Under the pieces are notes generated by a model, which searched no databases, was not told the origin of the DNA, and saw only the letters and a list, made by a program, of their open reading frames with translations. Source: DATFGK01 sp046712825 (GTDB lineage: Bacteria; Actinomycetota; AC-67). Taken from it: a DNA stretch of 40,530 nt. The number at the start of each line of letters is the position of its first letter. Position 1 is the first letter of the stretch. This document shows positions 15,096-23,111 of the stretch, piece by piece. The position numbers were made by a program, and so were the translations under genes. The stretch lies in NCBI GenBank assembly GCA_046712825.1, contig JBKKCR010000247.1:1-40530 (forward strand), given 5' to 3'.

Positions 15096-15946
15096 GGGTC
15101 CGTTACCACGACGACGGGCCGGGATACGTCACCGCGATCCTCGGCCATGGCCACAAGGCCGGCGGGGCCGACCACGGCGTACTCCCCCCTCACGCCGAGT
15201 GCCGGCAGCGATTTCCCTTGCGCGAGCGCGCGCGCCTGCTCCGCGTCGACATCACGTCTCGGATGGGCTGCGACCGCGTCGAGCATGGGCCGAACCGTTG
15301 CTGTTCCCACATCGTCGAGTGCGACCGCATCGTCCGCGGCGAAGGTCCCCACCCGCGTCCGGCGCAACATCGAGATATGCGCACCCACGCCGAGCGATCG
15401 GCCAAGGTCGTGAGCGAGGGTCCTCACGTAGGTTCCCGGCGAGCATCGAACCCGGAAATGAACCGTCGGACGCGCGCCGGGATCGAAACGCTCGAAGCTC
15501 ATCTCGTGAACCGTAACGCGCCGTGGCGGCCGGTCGACCTCCTCGCCTCGCCGTGCCTTCCGGTAGAGCCGCTCGCCGCCTACCTTCACGGCGCTCACCA
15601 TCGGAGGGATCTGCTCGATCTCGCCGGTGAGCGCTGCAGCCGCCCGCTCGACGTCCTCTCTCGACACACCCGAAGCGTCGGACTCAGACAGGACCTCACC
15701 GGACGCGTCCTGGCTGGACGTCTCCACGCCGAGCACCACGTCGGCTTCGTACTCCTTCTCCGCGCTCTCGATGAAACGCAGCAATCGCGTCGCCCGGCCG
15801 ACGCCGAGCACCAGCACACCGGTGGCATCGGGATCGAGCGTGCCCGCGTGCCCGACACGCTTCTCACTGAGGCTGCGACGCACGATGGCAACGACGTCGT
15901 GAGAGGTCATCCCTGCGGGCTTGTCGACGACGAGGATCCCATCCAC
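15092..15946 (-). CDS. truB: tRNA pseudouridine-55 synthase
   Basis: 284 residues from GTG 15946, which gives the usual family beginning (VDGILVVDKPAGMTSHDVV). TruB makes pseudouridine 55 in the T-loop of tRNAs. The catalytic aspartate is in GHAGTLDPDATGVL, and the KEYEADVVLG and CSPGTYVRTLAHDLG motifs are present. A TTG at 15970 overlapping the nrnA stop is an alternative start that adds eight residues. The frame is open much further upstream inside nrnA, but that extension has no family similarity. It lies between nrnA and ribF, the conserved actinobacterial order. Confidence 0.95.
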   Translation of the reverse strand: MDGILVVDKPAGMTSHDVVAIVRRSLSEKRVGHAGTLDPDATGVLVLGVGRATRLLRFIESAEKEYEADVVLGVETSSQDASGEVLSESDASGVSREDVERAAAALTGEIEQIPPMVSAVKVGGERLYRKARRGEEVDRPPRRVTVHEMSFERFDPGARPTVHFRVRCSPGTYVRTLAHDLGRSLGVGAHISMLRRTRVGTFAADDAVALDDVGTATVRPMLDAVAAHPRRDVDAEQARALAQGKSLPALGVRGEYAVVGPAGLVAMAEDRGDVSRPVVVVTDP

Positions 15947-15966
15947 ACCCGGCGCGTCCCCGCGGC

Positions 15967-16959
15967 TCAAACCGTGCTCGCGGCCTCGAGCCGCTCGGCG
16001 ATCATCGCAGCGATGGCGCGCGGATCTTTGCCATCGGCGGTGAACCCGGCCGCGAGCGCGTGCCCTCCGCCGCCGAACGACTCGCACAAGGCGCCGACGT
16101 TGGCGGTCCCCTTCGCGCGCATCGAGACCTTGTAGTTGCCGTCGGGGAGCTCCTTCAGGACGCAGGCGACCTCCGCGATGTCGGCGGTGCGAACGACGTC
16201 GATGACCCCATCCGTATCCTCGGGATCGATCCCGCTTTCCTCGAGATCGCTCCTGGTGACCCAGGTCCAGATCATGCTCGCGGCCGGGATGATCTCCGAC
16301 CGCTCGAGTGCAACTGCGAGCACCTTCAGGAACCCGACCGGGTGCGTGTCGTAGACGATGCGCGCGATCTCGTCGTGAGCGATGCCGTAGGAGAGCAGGT
16401 CACCCGCGATCGCGTGGATCTCCGGTGTCGTGTTCCGGTACTTGAAACACCCGGTGTCGGTGAGGATGCCCGTGTAGAGGCACGTCGCGATGTCGCTATC
16501 GAGCGGCATCCCGAGCTCGCGGATCAGGTAGTAGGTCAGCGCTGCGCTCGCCGCGATCTGTGGGTCGATGAGATTGATGGAGCCGAAGCTTTCGTTGGAG
16601 ACGTGGTGGTCCACGCAGATGAGCTGCTTCGCCGCCTTCGCGTTCGGCTCGAGGGTGCCCAGCCGCTCGAACGAACCGCAGTCGAACGTCACCATCAGCT
16701 CCGGATCGGACGGAACTTCCCCAGGGGGTGACAACCCGTCAAGACCGGGGAGGAACATGTAGTGCTTCGGCACGACGAACGGGTCGCTCCCCCACGACGC
16801 GGTCGCCTTGACCCCGCGCTCACGCAGCGCGAGCTGGAGCGCGAGCATCGAGCCGAGAGCATCGCCGTCCGGACCTTGATGGCAGGCAAGTACGATCTCG
16901 CGAGCGCCTTCGATCGCCGCACACGCTACGCGCCAATCGTCTTTCGTGATGCTGCTCAT
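15967..16959 (-). CDS. nrnA: DHH/DHHA1 phosphoesterase, oligoribonuclease/pAp phosphatase type
   Basis: 330 residues. DHH-superfamily metal-binding motifs are present: GPDGDALGS near residue 30, TFDCGSFERLG, DHHVSNESFG at about 127-136, and the C-terminal DHHA1 GGGHALAAGF. Family members degrade 2-5 nucleotide RNAs and dephosphorylate 3'-phosphoadenosine 5'-phosphate. NrnA is the name used for the homologue between rbfA and truB in Gram-positive clusters. The ATG overlaps the rbfA stop as ATGA, so translation is likely coupled. Confidence 0.92.
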   Translation of the reverse strand: MSSITKDDWRVACAAIEGAREIVLACHQGPDGDALGSMLALQLALRERGVKATASWGSDPFVVPKHYMFLPGLDGLSPPGEVPSDPELMVTFDCGSFERLGTLEPNAKAAKQLICVDHHVSNESFGSINLIDPQIAASAALTYYLIRELGMPLDSDIATCLYTGILTDTGCFKYRNTTPEIHAIAGDLLSYGIAHDEIARIVYDTHPVGFLKVLAVALERSEIIPAASMIWTWVTRSDLEESGIDPEDTDGVIDVVRTADIAEVACVLKELPDGNYKVSMRAKGTANVGALCESFGGGGHALAAGFTADGKDPRAIAAMIAERLEAASTV

Positions 16960-17324
16960 GCCTGCTCCTGCTCTTCATCCGGGTGAAGACCCGAGATGAT
17001 GCTGTCGATGCGCTGGGTGCGCACGGGGATCGGATCCTCGACGAATTCTAGCGTCGGGGTGAAACGGAGACGGATCTGGCTGGCGACCCGCGCTCGCAGA
17101 TGTTTCGTCGCCCGGCGCAGCCCGTCACGGGTGGCGGCTCGTTCCAGCTCGCTGCCGTAGACGGTGTAGAAGGCTTTCGCGTTGCGGAGATCTCGCGAGA
17201 TCGTCACCTCTGTGATCGTAACGAAGCCGACACCGGGGTCCTTGAGACGCTCGACCTCGAAGGCCAAAACCTCCTTGATCGCCTCTCGGACGCGCTCCGC
17301 TCGGGGATAGCTCGCGTTCGCCAT
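16956..17324 (-). CDS. rbfA: Ribosome-binding factor A
   Basis: 122 residues. RbfA is a KH-fold protein that helps late 30S maturation near helix 1 of 16S rRNA. The family features RAERVREAIKEVLAFEVERL, DPGVGFVTITEVTISRDLRNAKAFYTVYG and RFTPTLEFVEDP are all visible. Its neighbour upstream is a membrane propeller protein rather than ylxP directly, with a 40-base gap, and downstream it overlaps nrnA by four bases. Confidence 0.96.
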   Translation of the reverse strand: MANASYPRAERVREAIKEVLAFEVERLKDPGVGFVTITEVTISRDLRNAKAFYTVYGSELERAATRDGLRRATKHLRARVASQIRLRFTPTLEFVEDPIPVRTQRIDSIISGLHPDEEQEQA

Positions 17325-17364
17325 GCGTGCAGTCTAGCGGTGCACTTGTGACACCCGAACCGGC

Positions 17365-18510
17365 CTACCGCAACCAGCCGAGGAAGACCGGCTCCTGGCC
17401 GGGCTCCGTAACCACGGTTACCAGGCCGTCGACGACGAGCTGGAGCGACCCGGCGGCCGTCGGTTCGGCCAAGATGACCAGAGCTCGGCCCGGAACCAGC
17501 GCGAGCGGGATCGCGTCGGCGGGCACGCCTCGCAGCGTGCGGGTTGGGTCTCCCGACTCGGGCTCGGCGAGCTCGTAGGACACTTCACGAGTCGATGGAT
17601 CGAATGCCACGACCATGAGCGCTCGTCCGTCGAATGACCAGACGACCCACGGGATCCGTTCGTCGTCGTCTCGTCGCAGGATCGTCGCCGACTGCCGGCC
17701 GGCCGCGAGCCGGCGCAGGGTGTACGGCCGGTCCTCCACGTCGCTCCAGACCAATTGCTGGCCGTCCGGGGAGATCGCGAACCGATCGACGAAGTCAGAC
17801 GTCGAGGTCGCGGAGAGCAGAGACGAACGTTCGGATTCGAGGTCGTACAGATACAGGCCGGAGCTCCCATCATCGCAATCGCAGACGGGCATCTGGTAGA
17901 TCAGCGACCCACCTAGGCTCCACCCCACCGGTACCAGCGGTTCGTCGGGGTAGCGATTCACGGAGCCGGACTCGCGTGGCTGCACGGAGGTTCGCCCGTT
18001 GCCGAGGTTGACGACGTAAAGCTCCGGATCGGTCCCGGTCCAGGCCACCGCGAACCGCCTGCCGTCGCGCGAGACCGTGCCGCCTTCGAGCTGCTGCCCA
18101 CTCGTCACCGGGAGGATCGCGACCCGCTTCAATCCCTCGCGATCGACCCGCCACACGGTGCCGGCATCGGTCGCGAACGCCACGATGTCTCCCGATCCCG
18201 GCTGGCGGAGATGCTGCGGGACCGGCGCGTCGTCGATCCGGCCCATGGTGATCCAATCCTTCGCACCGATGTCGTAGGCGAACACCTCGCCGGACTCGAC
18301 CGCGTAAACGAGGTACGGCCCGGTGCCGGCGAGCGAGCCGGGGCCCGTGGGTGTCGCCGAGGGACTCGCGGTCGGCGACGACGTCGGAGCGCCACCTGCT
18401 TGCCGGCGGTCGGATCGCGAAACCGCGACCACGGCGACCACCGCGGCGAGCCCGAGTGACGCGATGAGCGCAACCACGTGCCAGATCGACTTCGGACGCT
18501 CGCCGTTCAT
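17365..18510 (-). CDS. Membrane-anchored beta-propeller-like protein within the ylxP-rbfA interval
   Basis: 381 residues from ATG 18510, one base after the ylxP stop. A single N-terminal helix (about 9-30) is followed by a Ser/Thr/Pro linker (PTSSPTASPSATPT) and an extracytoplasmic part with WD40/TolB-like blades: YLVYAVESGEVFAYD, TVSRDGRRFAVAW, RFAISPDGQQLVW, VVWSFDGRALMVVAF. A CDCDD cysteine pair sits mid-protein. No enzyme motif is seen. The position is unusual, since it interrupts a translation-factor cluster where ylxP and rbfA are normally adjacent, and it is almost certainly co-transcribed with them. The function is unknown. A sensor or envelope-binding role is only a guess. Confidence 0.8.
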   Translation of the reverse strand: MNGERPKSIWHVVALIASLGLAAVVAVVAVSRSDRRQAGGAPTSSPTASPSATPTGPGSLAGTGPYLVYAVESGEVFAYDIGAKDWITMGRIDDAPVPQHLRQPGSGDIVAFATDAGTVWRVDREGLKRVAILPVTSGQQLEGGTVSRDGRRFAVAWTGTDPELYVVNLGNGRTSVQPRESGSVNRYPDEPLVPVGWSLGGSLIYQMPVCDCDDGSSGLYLYDLESERSSLLSATSTSDFVDRFAISPDGQQLVWSDVEDRPYTLRRLAAGRQSATILRRDDDERIPWVVWSFDGRALMVVAFDPSTREVSYELAEPESGDPTRTLRGVPADAIPLALVPGRALVILAEPTAAGSLQLVVDGLVTVVTEPGQEPVFLGWLR

Positions 18511-18511
18511 G

Positions 18512-18802
18512 TCACTCCGGAGAGTAGAGGTCGACGCCGACGTCGATCGTATCGACGCGGGGGTACGTCTCCACGTGGCGCTCCACTTCGTGTAGCACGC
18601 GCTGCACGTGGAACTTGGTGTCGGCGATCACCGAAACTCCGATCGTCGCGCGCTGATGCTGATCTTGGAAGCCGACCTCGGCAACGGCCGCGTTGAACTT
18701 TTGCTTGATGAGCCCGGTCAGCCCGCGCAAGGCGGAGCGCTTCTCTTTGAGGGACGTGCACCCCGGCAGCCGCAGCTCGAACCGGGCCACTCCGACGAAC
18801 AT
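18512..18802 (-). CDS. ylxP: DUF503 family protein (YlxP-like)
   Basis: 96 residues from ATG 18802, two bases after the infB stop. The family start (MFVGVARFELRLPGCTSLKEKR) and the VIADTKFHVQRVLHEVERHVE stretch are clear. DUF503/YlxP proteins are small and nearly always lie between infB and rbfA; a role in ribosome biogenesis is assumed but not well established. The frame is open upstream into infB, but that part has no family similarity. Confidence 0.93.
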   Translation of the reverse strand: MFVGVARFELRLPGCTSLKEKRSALRGLTGLIKQKFNAAVAEVGFQDQHQRATIGVSVIADTKFHVQRVLHEVERHVETYPRVDTIDVGVDLYSPE

Positions 18803-18804
18803 GG

Positions 18805-20955
18805 TTAGGCTCGGGGGATCTCCCGGATCTCGTACGCCTCCATGACATCGCCTTCCTTGATGTCTTGGAAGTTGTCGATCCCGATGCCGCACTCGAAGCT
18901 CTGCTGCACCTCGCGCGCGTCGTCCTTGAAGCGCTTGAGCGAAGAGATCACCGAGTCCGCGAGCACCACGCCCTCACGCAGCAGGCGGACCTTCCCGCCG
19001 CGCGTGATCGTGCCGTCCTCGACGTACGAGCCGGCGATCAGGCCGATCTTGGGAACCTTGAACGTCTGCCGCACGACAGCGCGGCCGAGCACGCGTTCTT
19101 CGTATTCCGGCTTGAGCATCCCCTTGAGCGCGGCCTCCACGTCCTCCACCAGCTTGTAGATGATCTGGTAGGTGCGGATGTCGACGCTCTCCTTCTCGGC
19201 GAGCTCTCGTGCCGCCGGCGAAGGCCGGACGTTGAACCCGATCACGACGGCGCCCGACGCTTGCGCGAGGGTGATGTCGTTCTCGGTGATCTGCCCCGCA
19301 GCCTTATGGAGGATCCGAACATGCACGTCCCCGACCGTGATCTTGTTGAGCGCGTCCTCGATCGCCTCCAGCGACCCCTGCACGTCGGCCTTGAGGATCA
19401 CGTTCAGCTCGGAGATCTCGCCCTCGCCGATCTGCGCGAAGAGCTCATCCAGCGTGACGCGCTTCTGCGAGACCATCTCTGCCGCGCGCTGCTTGGCGAG
19501 TCGCTCCTGCGCGATGTGACGCGCGGCACGCTCGTCGGCGACCGCGAGGAACGAGTCGCCGGCCTGCGGCACGGTCGAGAAGCCCAGGACCTGGACGGGC
19601 TGGCCCGGACCGGCTTCCTTCTCCGGCTGTCCGTTCTCGTCGAGCATCGCGCGGACGCGCGCCCAGGCGCCGCCGCACACGATCGAGTCGCCGACCCTCA
19701 GGGTTCCGCGCTGCACCAGAACCGTCGCGACCGGGCCGCGCCCCTTGTCGAGATGCGCCTCGATGGCGACACCGCGTGCCGGTGCCTTGGCGTTCGCCTT
19801 GAGCTCTTGAACGTCCGCCACGAGCAGGAGCATGTCGAGCAGCTGGTCGACGTTCGTCCCCGCCTTGGCGGATACGTCCACGAAGATCGTGTCGCCGCCC
19901 CACTCCTCGGGGTTGAGCCCCTGCTCGGCGACCTGCTGTCGCACCTTCATCGGATCGGCCTCGGGCTTGTCGACCTTGTTCACCGCTACCACGATCGGAA
20001 CGCCCGCCGCCTTGGCGTGGCTGATCGCCTCGATCGTCTGCGGCTTGACGCCGTCGTCGGCGGCGACGACGAGCACCGCGATGTCGGTGACCTTCGCTCC
20101 GCGGGCGCGCATCTGGGTGAACGCCTCGTGGCCCGGCGTGTCGATGAAGGTGATCTCGCGACCGTTCTTGTGCGATTGATATGCCCCGATGTGCTGGGTG
20201 ATGCCGCCGAACTCGCCCGCAACCACGTCGGCCGAACGGATGTAGTCCAGCAGCTTCGTCTTGCCGTGGTCGACGTGGCCCATGATCGTGATGACGGGCG
20301 GTCGCGCGGTGAGATCCGCGGGGTCGTCGTCGTCGACGGGAACCTCTTCGGCTTCGTCGTCGGGAGACACGATCTGCATCTGAACGCCGTAGTCCGACCC
20401 GACGAGCTCGACGGCCTCATCGGACAGCGACTGGGTCACCGTCGCCATCTCTCCGAGCAGGAAGAGCTTCTTGACTATCTCCGCGGCAGGTACGCCGAGC
20501 TTGGCCGCGAGCTCCTGCACGGTGATCCCACGATGAACCGAGACGGTCTTTGCCGGCGGCGCCTCACTTGGTGCCGCCCCCGCCTCTGGGGCGGCCGCCA
20601 CGGCCGCTGCCGCCGGAACGGCCGGAGCCGGTCGTGCGGCAGGCTTCTGAACGGGGGCCGGCGCACGCTGGACGGGGCGCTCCGCCGACGGCGGCGGTGC
20701 CGTACGCTCGGCAGAGGGTCGCTTGGCCGGCGCGGCGGCAGAACGCGTCGGCCGTTTCGGCCGGGCGGGCCGCGCCGGGGTCTGCGCCTCCTTGACCGTT
20801 CCCCGCTCGACCGCCTCTTTCAGCTTCTGGGCGACCGCGTCGTCGACCGTCGACGAATGGCTCTTGGCCACGACGCCCATAGCAGCGAGGAACTCACGCA
20901 CGAGCTTGCTCGAGAGGCCGAGCTGTTTCGCCAGTTCGTAGACGCGCACGCTCAT
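18805..20955 (-). CDS. infB: Translation initiation factor IF-2
   Basis: 716 residues from ATG 20955 (MSVRVYELAKQLGLSSKLVREFL). An upstream open stretch inside ylxR is rejected. IF-2 is the GTPase that places initiator tRNA on the 30S subunit and drives subunit joining. The N-terminal IF2_N helices are followed by a Pro/Ala/Arg-rich linker (about 55-135), a second IF2_N (ITVQELAAKLGV), then the G domain from about residue 220 with GHVDHGKT, DTPGHEAF and NKVDKPEA. C-terminal domains carry the conserved ENDITLAQASGAVVIGFNV. The ATG overlaps the ylxR TGA (ATGA). At this size it is a short actinobacterial IF-2; those of Streptomyces are near 1,000 residues because of a longer linker. Confidence 0.97.
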   Translation of the reverse strand: MSVRVYELAKQLGLSSKLVREFLAAMGVVAKSHSSTVDDAVAQKLKEAVERGTVKEAQTPARPARPKRPTRSAAAPAKRPSAERTAPPPSAERPVQRAPAPVQKPAARPAPAVPAAAAVAAAPEAGAAPSEAPPAKTVSVHRGITVQELAAKLGVPAAEIVKKLFLLGEMATVTQSLSDEAVELVGSDYGVQMQIVSPDDEAEEVPVDDDDPADLTARPPVITIMGHVDHGKTKLLDYIRSADVVAGEFGGITQHIGAYQSHKNGREITFIDTPGHEAFTQMRARGAKVTDIAVLVVAADDGVKPQTIEAISHAKAAGVPIVVAVNKVDKPEADPMKVRQQVAEQGLNPEEWGGDTIFVDVSAKAGTNVDQLLDMLLLVADVQELKANAKAPARGVAIEAHLDKGRGPVATVLVQRGTLRVGDSIVCGGAWARVRAMLDENGQPEKEAGPGQPVQVLGFSTVPQAGDSFLAVADERAARHIAQERLAKQRAAEMVSQKRVTLDELFAQIGEGEISELNVILKADVQGSLEAIEDALNKITVGDVHVRILHKAAGQITENDITLAQASGAVVIGFNVRPSPAARELAEKESVDIRTYQIIYKLVEDVEAALKGMLKPEYEERVLGRAVVRQTFKVPKIGLIAGSYVEDGTITRGGKVRLLREGVVLADSVISSLKRFKDDAREVQQSFECGIGIDNFQDIKEGDVMEAYEIREIPRA

Positions 20956-21257
20956 GCGTCCACCGCCTCGAGGTCGCGGACGATGGAGCTCACGTCGACG
21001 CCGTCGGCGCGCAGCGCTCCCGCCAGACGACGGCGAACGACCCTCACGCAGGCGGGGTCGGGGCACACGTAGGCCCCGCGCCCGGGCATAGTGGCAGCGC
21101 GATCCACTTGAGCCGTCCCGCGGTCGCTGCGAACGATCCTGATCATCTCGGCCTTCGGTCGGGCGCGACGGCACGAGACGCATACGCGCGCATGCGTGCG
21201 ACGCCGCCGGGAACGTTCCTCCCGTGGGACGGCACGACGCGAGCGGCGTCCACTCAT
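20952..21257 (-). CDS. ylxR: YlxR family RNA-binding protein (DUF448)
   Basis: 101 residues, beginning at an ATG that overlaps the nusA TGA and ending in an ATGA overlap with infB. The YlxR signature RVCVSCRRARPKAEMIRI and GRGAYVCPDPACV is clear. Known structures show a small RNA-binding fold with conserved basic residues. The first 20 residues are very Arg-rich. Position between nusA and infB is the standard one. It has been proposed to act in nucleoid or RNase P related regulation in some bacteria; nothing here distinguishes among these. Confidence 0.94.
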   Translation of the reverse strand: MSGRRSRRAVPREERSRRRRTHARVCVSCRRARPKAEMIRIVRSDRGTAQVDRAATMPGRGAYVCPDPACVRVVRRRLAGALRADGVDVSSIVRDLEAVDA

Positions 21258-22369
21258 CCCTGAGCGCCTCCCGCTTCGGCTGCCGGGGGTTCGGGCGCGG
21301 GCGCCGCAGGCACGGACGCCGTTGCCGGCTCCGCGACGGGTTCCGCGGCGGGCGCCGGCTTGGGCTTCGCGTCGTCCGCGACCTGCGTCTCGCTCTTGAT
21401 GTCGATCCGCCAGCCGGTCAGTCGCGCGGCCAGCCGCGCGTTCTGGCCTTCCTTCCCGATGGCAAGGGACAGCTGGTAGTCGGGAACGATCACCAGCGCC
21501 GTCTTCTCCGCCTCGTTGATACGCACCTCTTTCACCTTGGCAGGCGAGAGCGCGTTCGCAACGAACGCGCCCGTGTCATCCGACCACGGGATGATGTCGA
21601 TCTTCTCGCCTCGAAGCTCGTTGACGACCATACGGACACGCGAGCCCTTCGCGCCGACGCAAGCGCCGACGGGATCGACCCCCGGCTCGTTCGACGAGAC
21701 GGCGAGCTTCGTGCGGTGCCCCGCCTCGCGCGCGATGGCCTTGATCTCCACGATGCCTTCAGCGATCTCGGGAACTTCGAGAGCGAAGAGCGCCTTCACC
21801 AGTCCGGGGTGTGAGCGCGACACGACGATCGACGGACCCTTCGCAGTCTTCCGGACGTCCACGATGTAGGCCTTCAAGCGTGCGCCGTGCTCGTAGCGCT
21901 CGGAGGGGACCTGCTCGGCCGGCGGCAGCAACGCCTCGACCTTGCCGAGGTCGAGCAGCGTGTAGCGCGAGTCGGACTGCTGCACGATCCCGGTGACGAT
22001 GTCGCCGGTACGCCCCGCGTACTCGCCGAAGGTCATCTCCCGCTCGGCTTCGCGGATCTTCTGGAGGATCACTTGCTTCGCCGTTTGCGCGCCGATGCGC
22101 CCGAACTCTTTGAGATCGAGCGCTTCGTGCTCGCCGACGATGTTCTCCTCGGCGTCGCGGACGGGCTGGCCATCCTCGTCGAGGTCGTACTCGAAGATCC
22201 GATAGACGCCGGACTCAGGGTCTACCATCGCGCGTGCGCCGCGTTCCTCCGGAAGCGTCTTGCGGTATGCCGCGGCGAGGGCCTCTTCGAGCCCGGCCAT
22301 CAACGAATCGATCGGGATGCCTTTCTCCCTCTCGATCAGCTTCAACATCTCGATGTCAACAGGATTCAT
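21254..22369 (-). CDS. nusA: Transcription termination/antitermination factor NusA
   Basis: 371 residues. NusA binds RNA polymerase and nascent RNA to control pausing, termination and antitermination. The N-terminal RNA polymerase-binding domain (about 1-125, LEEALAAAYRKTLPE) is followed by an S1 domain (TGIVQQSDSRYTLLDLG) and two KH domains (GACVGAKGSRVRMVVNELRGEKIDII and LAIGKEGQNARLAARLTGW). After residue 330 a Pro/Ala/Glu-rich tail replaces the acidic repeats of the E. coli protein. A hairpin lies in the 56-base gap after rimP. The TGA overlaps the ylxR ATG. Confidence 0.97.
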   Translation of the reverse strand: MNPVDIEMLKLIEREKGIPIDSLMAGLEEALAAAYRKTLPEERGARAMVDPESGVYRIFEYDLDEDGQPVRDAEENIVGEHEALDLKEFGRIGAQTAKQVILQKIREAEREMTFGEYAGRTGDIVTGIVQQSDSRYTLLDLGKVEALLPPAEQVPSERYEHGARLKAYIVDVRKTAKGPSIVVSRSHPGLVKALFALEVPEIAEGIVEIKAIAREAGHRTKLAVSSNEPGVDPVGACVGAKGSRVRMVVNELRGEKIDIIPWSDDTGAFVANALSPAKVKEVRINEAEKTALVIVPDYQLSLAIGKEGQNARLAARLTGWRIDIKSETQVADDAKPKPAPAAEPVAEPATASVPAAPAPEPPAAEAGGAQG

Positions 22370-22385
22370 GAGTTCACCATTCCGG

Positions 22386-22421
22386 TCGGGGGGCTACCGC
22401 TTCGCTCCTTGAGCCCCCCGA
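22386..22421 (-). promoter_or_regulatory. Inverted repeat between rimP and nusA
   Basis: TCGGGGGGCT (22386-22395) and AGCCCCCCGA (22412-22421) are a perfect 10-base inverted repeat with a 16-base loop, placed just upstream of the nusA start. No T run follows, so it is not a classical intrinsic terminator. An mRNA pause or processing hairpin that adjusts nusA relative to rimP is the likeliest role. Confidence 0.55.
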
Positions 22422-22425
22422 GCCC

Positions 22426-22932
22426 CTACCACGGGAGCACGACCTTCGCGTTCGTCATCTCCGCGAGCGCAACCTCCACGGGTCCGCTCTGCGTCACGAG
22501 CCGAACGCGGTCCTCTCCCACCTCCTCCAATGTTCCCTCGTGCTGGCCAAGCGCCAGCACGACTCGCACCTTCCGGCCGAGGACGCGTCGGAAGTCCCTC
22601 GGCGTCCGCAGCGGACGGTCCAACCCCGGCGACGTCACCTCGAGCGTGTACCGCCCGACGATCGGATCGTCGGCGTCGAGCATCCGCGACAGCTCCTTGC
22701 TCACCAGAGCGCACGTCTCGAGGTCGATCCCTTCCTCACGATCGGCCACCACCCGCACCAGTTGGGTGCGTCCGCGGCGGACGGAGAGCTCGACCAGCTC
22801 GGCGTCGTGTCGCGCGAGGACGGGCTCGACGAGCGAGCGGACCCGCTCCTCGAGGACCGCCTGGTTCCTCGGCCCGGCGTGACCTTTTGGGGCGCCCCGT
22901 TCGCCGCGGGAGTGAGCGTCCCTGTCCCGCAA
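22426..22932 (-). CDS. rimP: Ribosome maturation factor RimP
   Basis: 168 residues from a TTG at 22932. The start is supported by a strong ribosome site, GAGGAGG, six bases upstream. RimP assists early 30S assembly. The two-domain pattern is present: LVEPVLARHDAELVELSVRRG, LETCALVSKELSRMLDADD, YTLEVTSPGLDRPLRTPRDF and the C-terminal RMLGRKV-like part (VLGRKVRVVL). It opens the rimP-nusA-ylxR-infB cluster and is preceded by a promoter-and-terminator leader (22975-23038). Confidence 0.95.
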   Translation of the reverse strand: MRDRDAHSRGERGAPKGHAGPRNQAVLEERVRSLVEPVLARHDAELVELSVRRGRTQLVRVVADREEGIDLETCALVSKELSRMLDADDPIVGRYTLEVTSPGLDRPLRTPRDFRRVLGRKVRVVLALGQHEGTLEEVGEDRVRLVTQSGPVEVALAEMTNAKVVLPW

Positions 22933-22974
22933 CGCTCGCCTCCTCGTTTCCCGGGGCCGAAACGGCCACCCTTA

Positions 22975-23002
22975 CTCAAACAAAAAGCCGGCGGTCGCCG
23001 AC
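22975..23002 (-). terminator. Intrinsic terminator in the rimP leader (candidate attenuator)
   Basis: On the minus strand GTCGGC-GACC-GCCGGC forms a six-pair stem (one G-U) with a four-base loop, followed at once by TTTTTGTTTG. It is the cleanest intrinsic terminator in the window. It lies 110 bases past the proS stop but also downstream of a TATAAT box at 23033-23038, with about 45 bases of rimP leader still to come. So it can end proS transcription, attenuate rimP transcription, or both. Confidence 0.7.
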
Positions 23003-23032
23003 TTCGCATGGCCCTGCCGTTTTCCGGTCGTG

Positions 23033-23038
23033 ATTATA
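23033..23038 (-). promoter_or_regulatory. Consensus -10 box upstream of the rimP operon
   Basis: A perfect TATAAT on the minus strand in an otherwise GC-rich spacer. No TTGACA-like hexamer is found at 16-18 bases. A start near 23026 would make an RNA of about 50 bases up to the terminator at 22975-23002, and about 95 bases of leader up to the rimP TTG. Confidence 0.6.
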
Positions 23039-23111
23039 GCACCGGAGGCACTTTATCGCGGGTCTACGCCCCCGTATCCGCAGGCTCGCAAGGACGGTTC
23101 GGCGACGCCGT

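Noticed and set aside
18865..21072. Plus-strand frame of 735 codons opposite infB
   Set aside because: Antisense shadow of infB with no recognisable domain; infB is certain.
22975..23038. rimP leader as a known riboswitch, for example a cyclic-di-GMP class
   Set aside because: A purine-rich stretch in the leader briefly recalled one, but conserved loops are missing and the whole leader before the terminator is only about 50 bases.
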